From: an uncultured Muribaculaceae bacterium
Lineage (GTDB): Bacteria > Bacteroidota > Bacteroidia > Bacteroidales > Muribaculaceae
Assembly (NCBI GenBank): GCA_910583525.1
Contig: CAJTXL010000029.1
Coordinates: 1 to 35,759 of the forward strand
Direction of reading: 5' to 3'
Length of the DNA stretch: 35,759 nucleotides
Below, piece by piece: positions 31,772-35,759 of this stretch. The position numbers and the translations under genes are program-made. The notes beneath the pieces are model-generated. The model did no database searches, was not told where the DNA came from, and saw nothing but the letters and a program-made list of their open reading frames with translations. Position 1 is the first letter of the stretch; every line of letters begins with the position of its first letter.

Positions 31772-32410
31772 ATGACGCTATCGACAGGCCGTCGGCTGTC
31801 GTTGACGGCCGGCATCATCATTGCCTTGGTTCTGCTCATCGACCAGGCTGTAAAAATATGGGTCAAGACCTGTTTTTACCTTGGTGAAGATGTTGAAATC
31901 TTCAGCTGGTTCCATCTGCGCTTCATTCAGAACAACGGCATGGCATTCGGAATAGAGCTGGGAAGCAAGCTATTTCTCACTCTATTCCGCATTGCATTGG
32001 TAATATTCCTTGTCTGGTATATATGCAGGCTTGTAAAAGCAGCAAAAGTACCCTGCGGATATATGGCGGCCGTAGCCCTCGTTACAGCCGGTGCTTTCGG
32101 CAACATCATAGACTGCGTATTCTACGGCGAAATATTCAACAACCCCTATCCGCCTGCAATAGCCTCTTTCGTGCCCTGGGGCGAAGGTTACGGCGGTATC
32201 TTCCACGGGTACGTCGTCGACATGCTCTACTTTCCTCTATTCTCATTCGACTGGCCGCAATGGATGCCGCTTGTGGGCGGACAGACATTCTCATTCTTCG
32301 ACCCGGTTTTCAACATAGCCGATTCGGCCATTACCGTAGGAATGTTTCTCATCATCCTGTTTTACTCCAAATATATAGGAACTGCGAGCATCGATGAAAA
32401 AGCCGATTAG
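31772..32410 (+). CDS. lspA: Lipoprotein signal peptidase LspA
   Basis: LspA is the inner-membrane aspartyl protease that removes signal peptides from prolipoproteins. From the ATG at 31772 the protein has 212 residues with about four membrane spans. The conserved motifs are present: the early LIDQAVKIW, NNGMAFG (54-60), GNIIDCV with catalytic D114, GYVVDMLYFPL, and FNIADSAI with catalytic D184. The upstream open frame overlaps the DksA-like gene and is rejected. The loop at about 118-148 is longer than in E. coli LspA, typical for Bacteroidota. It overlaps the following lipoprotein gene by 17 bases. Confidence 0.96.
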   Translation: MTLSTGRRLSLTAGIIIALVLLIDQAVKIWVKTCFYLGEDVEIFSWFHLRFIQNNGMAFGIELGSKLFLTLFRIALVIFLVWYICRLVKAAKVPCGYMAAVALVTAGAFGNIIDCVFYGEIFNNPYPPAIASFVPWGEGYGGIFHGYVVDMLYFPLFSFDWPQWMPLVGGQTFSFFDPVFNIADSAITVGMFLIILFYSKYIGTASIDEKAD

Positions 32411-33230
32411 CATATTGGCGGCAAGCGCATTGCTGGCGACAGCCTGCTCAAAAGTACCATCGGAGGTGATACAGCCCGAAGAGATGGCGCAGCTAATGGC
32501 CGATGTGCATACGGGCGAAGCCGTCATCGACATGAACCGTTCGTACTACCCGACAGACTCGGCGCGACAGGCAATGAAGCAATCGGTATACGCACGCCAC
32601 GGCGTAAGCTCCGAACAAGTCGATTCATCGTTCGCCTGGTACGGCCGCAACATTACCTACTACATGGATGTTTACGACCGCACAATCGAGATTCTCGAAC
32701 ACAGGCTCATCGAAAGCGGCAACCGCGTAGCGGCAGAAGCGGCGCTGTCTATCGCCGGCGACTCTGTCGACGTATGGCCATATCCACGGTATATCGCCAT
32801 CAACGACCGTCTGCCTTCAAAAACGCTTACATTCAATTTCGCACGCGACCCCAACTGGGAACGCGGCGACTCTTATACCTGGCGTGCCAAACTCTTCAAC
32901 AACCAGGAAAAATCAGATTGGGGCATAGTCGTTGAGTATGCCGACGGCTCCATCGAGTTCTGCTCGCAGGACGTCACCGGCGACGGATGGAAAGAACTTG
33001 TATTCTACTCCGATTCGCTGCGCGACGCCACTCGTGTCTACGGCTATATGAACGCAACCAACCGCAGAGGCACGTCGCTGCACCTTGACAGCATCGAAAT
33101 GGTGCGCAAACGTGTAGAACCTCAAATGTACAATCGTAGGTATTCCATTCGCGACTTACGCGACGTACTGCCGAAAACCGACATTTCAGCCGACACCACC
33201 GCTACTGCAACATCCTCTGGCAAACAGTGA
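32394..33230 (+). CDS. DUF4296 lipoprotein
   Basis: A predicted lipoprotein of 278 residues with signal peptide MKKPISILAASALLATAC (C18 is the lipidation site). Residues about 20-110 match DUF4296, a helical domain restricted to Bacteroidota (VIQPEEMAQLMADVHTGEA, SVYARHGVSSEQVDSSFAWY, then YDRTIEILEHRL). The C-terminal half (about 125-245) is beta-rich without a recognised domain and ends in a Thr/Ala tail. It overlaps lspA by 17 bases, so the peptidase and one of its probable substrates are translationally coupled. Function unknown; an envelope role is inferred. Confidence 0.85.
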   Translation: MKKPISILAASALLATACSKVPSEVIQPEEMAQLMADVHTGEAVIDMNRSYYPTDSARQAMKQSVYARHGVSSEQVDSSFAWYGRNITYYMDVYDRTIEILEHRLIESGNRVAAEAALSIAGDSVDVWPYPRYIAINDRLPSKTLTFNFARDPNWERGDSYTWRAKLFNNQEKSDWGIVVEYADGSIEFCSQDVTGDGWKELVFYSDSLRDATRVYGYMNATNRRGTSLHLDSIEMVRKRVEPQMYNRRYSIRDLRDVLPKTDISADTTATATSSGKQ

Positions 33231-33469
33231 CAACGCCACGACATAAACGCATCCTTGCCCACTGCATAGTGCATCAAGGGGCTGAGCACCGTCTTTCCGT
33301 AGCCGATATATGGCAAGACGGAAACGGATGGCACGTCACAGTCAAACCGTTTCTATCCGAGACCGAAGGTACGGTTTTCTACAACGGCACCATCGAGATT
33401 TACGGTGCCGACCGACATTCGCCGTTCTCCGACGGCTCTCAAGAGCCGCCGACAATCATCAATCGTTAA
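33227..33469 (+). CDS. Small hypothetical protein downstream of the DUF4296 gene
   Basis: An 80-residue protein starting with GTG at 33227, overlapping the previous stop codon by four bases (GTGA). It is soluble, with paired strands (HRLSVADIWQDGNGWHVTVK, then GTVFYNGTIEIYGAD) and a disordered C-terminus. The coupled start and core-like base use support a real gene. Near the 3' end CGGCTC-TCAA-GAGCCG (33433-33448) forms a compact hairpin that may mark the transcript end. It converges on the serine hydrolase gene with 18 bases between stops. No family is recognised. Confidence 0.6.
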   Translation: MTTPRHKRILAHCIVHQGAEHRLSVADIWQDGNGWHVTVKPFLSETEGTVFYNGTIEIYGADRHSPFSDGSQEPPTIINR

Positions 33470-33487
33470 CGATAGCTCCCCTCTGAC

Positions 33488-34741
33488 CTAATCTTTATTC
33501 ACCCAGCCCTTGGCAATCAAAACACTATCAATAGCAGCCATTACCTCGCGCTGGTCCCAATCATTACGGCTCGAAAGCACCACATAATGCAGACCACAAT
33601 CAGGCCAAGAACCTTCAATTGCAGAGAAACCGCCGTTGTTGTTCATATGATAGCTTTTCACGGGCATGCCTTCATCAAGCCTCAGCGCAGTGCCAAGACC
33701 GAAACAGACATGCGGAACATCAGTGACTACATATGGGCGTTTCATATCCCTCAACGATGCCGTATCTATTAACTTACCTGAATACAAAGCTCGCTTAAAC
33801 TGCATGACTTCACGTGCCGAAGAACAGGCTCCCCTGTCGGCTTTAGTCAGAAAATAATCAGCCTCGCCATAATCGAACTCCGTCCAACGACCATCTTCGC
33901 TAATAAAAGACCCGCTGCTCTTTGTATGCGGTGTGGCAAGAGCATATCCGTGGGCAAGACGTGGACGCCGTTCTCCGGGTGTATAATAAAAAGTCTCCTT
34001 CAACCCTGCCGGCTTAAAAATATTTTCCGACATCCAATCGTCGAAATTTTTGCCTGTCACACGCTCTATCAGGGGGGCTACAAGAATGTACGCCGGGTCA
34101 TTACGCTGATAGTGTGTACCCGGCACGAACGCAATTGTATCAAGGCGTTGAAAAGTCTGCATATGCTCATTTTCCGTACCGTAGAGACGATAATCTTTGC
34201 CGGTTCCGAACACGGTATAATGATTGTCGGAGTATTTAGCCCAAGCATCATGGCCGACAGGACGAAGGTCGGGCAATCCTGAACTATGGGTGAGTATATG
34301 TCGTATGTTTATATCATTGAAAAAATCGCCGGCAAACTCCGGGAAATATTTGCTGAGGCTGTCATCAAGACTTATTTTACCATCTTCGCACAATTTAAGC
34401 AATGCTACTGCCGAAAATAATTTGGAAGCGGACGCCAAATTGAACAAAGTGCTGTCGGTAATACGTTCGGCAGAGTCCAATCTGGCAAGACCGAACGCAT
34501 GGTTATATACGATGGTATCTCCTCGCATAACCGTGATGATGGCTCCCGGAGCACCGGCGTCGAACATGCCGCCAAACAACGAATCTAGCGGTGCCGTAAT
34601 TTCACAAGGCGGTACTCCATGGTCGGCCCGATAATTATCGTTATGCCGACATGCCTGAACTATTATCGCGGCAAGCCCGACAAGCCCGGCTACTACATAA
34701 AATGATTTGCGGAGATTTGTTTTGTATCTTTGTTTTTCCAT
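33488..34741 (-). CDS. Serine hydrolase, class C beta-lactamase family (probable lipoprotein)
   Basis: A member of the beta-lactamase/DD-peptidase (PF00144) superfamily with 417 residues. The N-terminus (RKSFYVVAGLVGLAAIIVQAC) looks like a lipoprotein signal with C31, though Gln at -2 is unusual. The nucleophile motif is S104-A-S-K107. The second motif, usually Y-x-N or YSD, reads R213-N-D215 in YQRNDPAYILVA; the nearest tyrosine is Y211, two residues off, so the catalytic tyrosine may be missing. The third region has HMNNNGGFSA in place of H-x-G. It is more likely a peptidase or esterase of unknown substrate than a resistance enzyme. Its promoter gives an almost leaderless message. Confidence 0.85.
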   Translation of the reverse strand: MEKQRYKTNLRKSFYVVAGLVGLAAIIVQACRHNDNYRADHGVPPCEITAPLDSLFGGMFDAGAPGAIITVMRGDTIVYNHAFGLARLDSAERITDSTLFNLASASKLFSAVALLKLCEDGKISLDDSLSKYFPEFAGDFFNDINIRHILTHSSGLPDLRPVGHDAWAKYSDNHYTVFGTGKDYRLYGTENEHMQTFQRLDTIAFVPGTHYQRNDPAYILVAPLIERVTGKNFDDWMSENIFKPAGLKETFYYTPGERRPRLAHGYALATPHTKSSGSFISEDGRWTEFDYGEADYFLTKADRGACSSAREVMQFKRALYSGKLIDTASLRDMKRPYVVTDVPHVCFGLGTALRLDEGMPVKSYHMNNNGGFSAIEGSWPDCGLHYVVLSSRNDWDQREVMAAIDSVLIAKGWVNKD

Positions 34742-34748
34742 TGCATTA

Positions 34749-34780
34749 CAAAATTAAGAAAGCCAAAAACCGCAAGCAAG
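34749..34780 (-). promoter_or_regulatory. Promoter of the serine hydrolase gene
   Basis: On the reverse strand CTTG (complement of 34777-34780), 20 bases, then TAATTTTG (complement of 34749-34756), a perfect -7 box. The predicted start near 34745 leaves only about four bases before the ATG at 34741. Confidence 0.6.
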
Positions 34781-34901
34781 GTCTCAATCCAATTTTAGCC
34801 GCTTTGTAGCCACATTGTCTAAATTGTGTCTGATTTGTAGCGAGTGTCACACAATTGCAACCGCACATAAACGTTATTCCTTTGATAAAACAAAGAAACA
34901 T

Positions 34902-35663
34902 ATGCTTACCATAATAGAAGCCATACTAAGGCGCCACTCCGTGCGAACCTATAAAGACAGTCCATTGCCAACCGACATGCAGAGCCAAGCAATGGCTATT
35001 GCGACGAGTTCACGCCAATTCCTGCAAGGGCAGACAGCACGGCTTGTGCCCATAATCCTGAAAGAAACAGAAAAAGTAGGCACATACGGTCTCTTTAAAG
35101 GTTCTCGGAACTACTTCGCCCTCGTCTATAAAGACATCGACCGTCTGTCGGCCGTCAACGCCGGGATGGTCGGCGAGGCGGCAGTCCTTGCCATGACCCG
35201 GCTCGGCATCGGCACCTGCTGGCTTGGAGGCACATACTCAAAAGGTACTGTCACGGATATGGTAAAGCCTGACGCCGACGAACGCATAGCCGCAATTATA
35301 GCATTCGGGCTTCCGGCTGAGCACGAAAGCCTCAAGTCTAAAATGATGAGCCGCATCGCCGGAAGCCGACGGCGCAAACCGTTCGACGATTTATTCGAGA
35401 TATCCTGTGGAGCATCGTACAAAGATGCCCTCGAACTGATGCGCCTCGCCCCCTCGGCCATGAACGGCCAGCCATGGCGTGCTTTTACAAACACAAAAGG
35501 CGTAGACTTCTACAGCACCGGCAACGACGGTCTGAAACTTCTCGACATGGGCATAGGGCTATATCACTTCTCGCTCGAAGCCGGCCAAGGGACATTCGAA
35601 GACAAATCCACAGAAGTTCCGCAACGCGGCGAGTTCCAATATGTACTGTCGTGGATAAGATAA
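34902..35663 (+). CDS. Nitroreductase family protein
   Basis: A predicted flavoprotein oxidoreductase of the TM1586-like nitroreductase group, 253 residues from the ATG at 34902 (the frame is open from 34815, but that part does not look like protein). The FMN-binding start is seen as RRHSVRTYKDSPLP (9-22). The middle holds AGMVGEAAVLAMTRLGIGTCWLGGTY, the usual second flavin region. The C-terminal half contains RLAPSAMNGQPWRAF, the PSaxNxQPW motif. The substrate is unknown. No consensus promoter was found in the 160-base gap to the divergent serine hydrolase gene. The 96 bases after its stop hold nothing recognisable. Confidence 0.88.
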   Translation: MLTIIEAILRRHSVRTYKDSPLPTDMQSQAMAIATSSRQFLQGQTARLVPIILKETEKVGTYGLFKGSRNYFALVYKDIDRLSAVNAGMVGEAAVLAMTRLGIGTCWLGGTYSKGTVTDMVKPDADERIAAIIAFGLPAEHESLKSKMMSRIAGSRRRKPFDDLFEISCGASYKDALELMRLAPSAMNGQPWRAFTNTKGVDFYSTGNDGLKLLDMGIGLYHFSLEAGQGTFEDKSTEVPQRGEFQYVLSWIR

Positions 35664-35759
35664 GCCCGATTAGCCAACCCCACGCCAATGCCGCCTGAAC
35701 TATCGCAGGGCAACCGCATCGGAATAAACAAGAATTAAGTCAGAATTAATCATTTTTCA

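Overview
The window looks like a chromosomal segment from a gut-type Bacteroidales (phylum Bacteroidota), plausibly Muribaculaceae. Evidence for the phylum: several promoters fit the Bacteroidota consensus (TTTG, 20 bases, TAnnTTTG); there are almost no Shine-Dalgarno sites; and several families typical of the group are present (DUF3127, DUF4296, carboxypeptidase-regulatory-like lipoprotein, prolyl-tRNA synthetase of the archaeal/eukaryotic type, S16 with a long Lys/Ala tail). The family-level placement is inference. Most of the window is dense core genome, visibly GC-richer (about 60% in a stretch counted by hand) than one AT-rich insert at 12.1-13.9 kb. No tRNA, rRNA, CRISPR array, prophage or complete insertion sequence was recognised.

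Layout. (1) 0.1-8.5 kb, forward: purH followed by the rod-shape operon mreB-mreC-mreD-mrdA(PBP2)-rodA and a secreted protein of unknown function. (2) 8.5-12.0 kb, reverse: an operon of a LysM/periplasmic-binding-like protein, a PorT-like outer-membrane barrel and radA. (3) 12.1-13.9 kb, forward: a compact AT-rich three-gene cassette with its own strong promoter; the first gene resembles the sporadically distributed TIGR04255 family and all three genes overlap. It runs almost directly into plsC, which ends at a strong hairpin terminator. (4) 14.8-18.2 kb, forward: an aspartate:alanine antiporter and aspartate 4-decarboxylase pair, a proton-motive decarboxylation cycle, ending in a bidirectional terminator. 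(5) 18.2-24.3 kb, reverse: glycosyltransferase, HU-like protein, an HU-transmembrane-LysM fusion, a one-pass membrane peptide, valS and a lipoprotein. (6) 24.29-24.62 kb: a 327-bp MITE-like element with 34-bp terminal inverted repeats and an internal long hairpin. (7) 24.6-26.5 kb, reverse: proS and a DUF3127 protein with an SSB-like acidic tip. (8) 26.8-33.5 kb, forward: hypothetical, rpsP, ileS, DksA-like, lspA, DUF4296 lipoprotein and a small protein. (9) 33.5-35.7 kb: a reverse serine hydrolase and a forward nitroreductase.

The two strongest candidates for undescribed biology are the three-gene cassette at 12.17-13.94 kb and the single polypeptide at 21.82-22.95 kb. The latter joins a cytoplasmic HU-type DNA-binding domain through one membrane span to a periplasmic LysM domain, so on paper it could tie the chromosome to the cell wall. 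The envelope theme recurs across the window: rod elongasome, two LysM proteins, lipoprotein signal peptidase beside a lipoprotein, acyltransferase and polyprenyl-linked glycosyltransferase.
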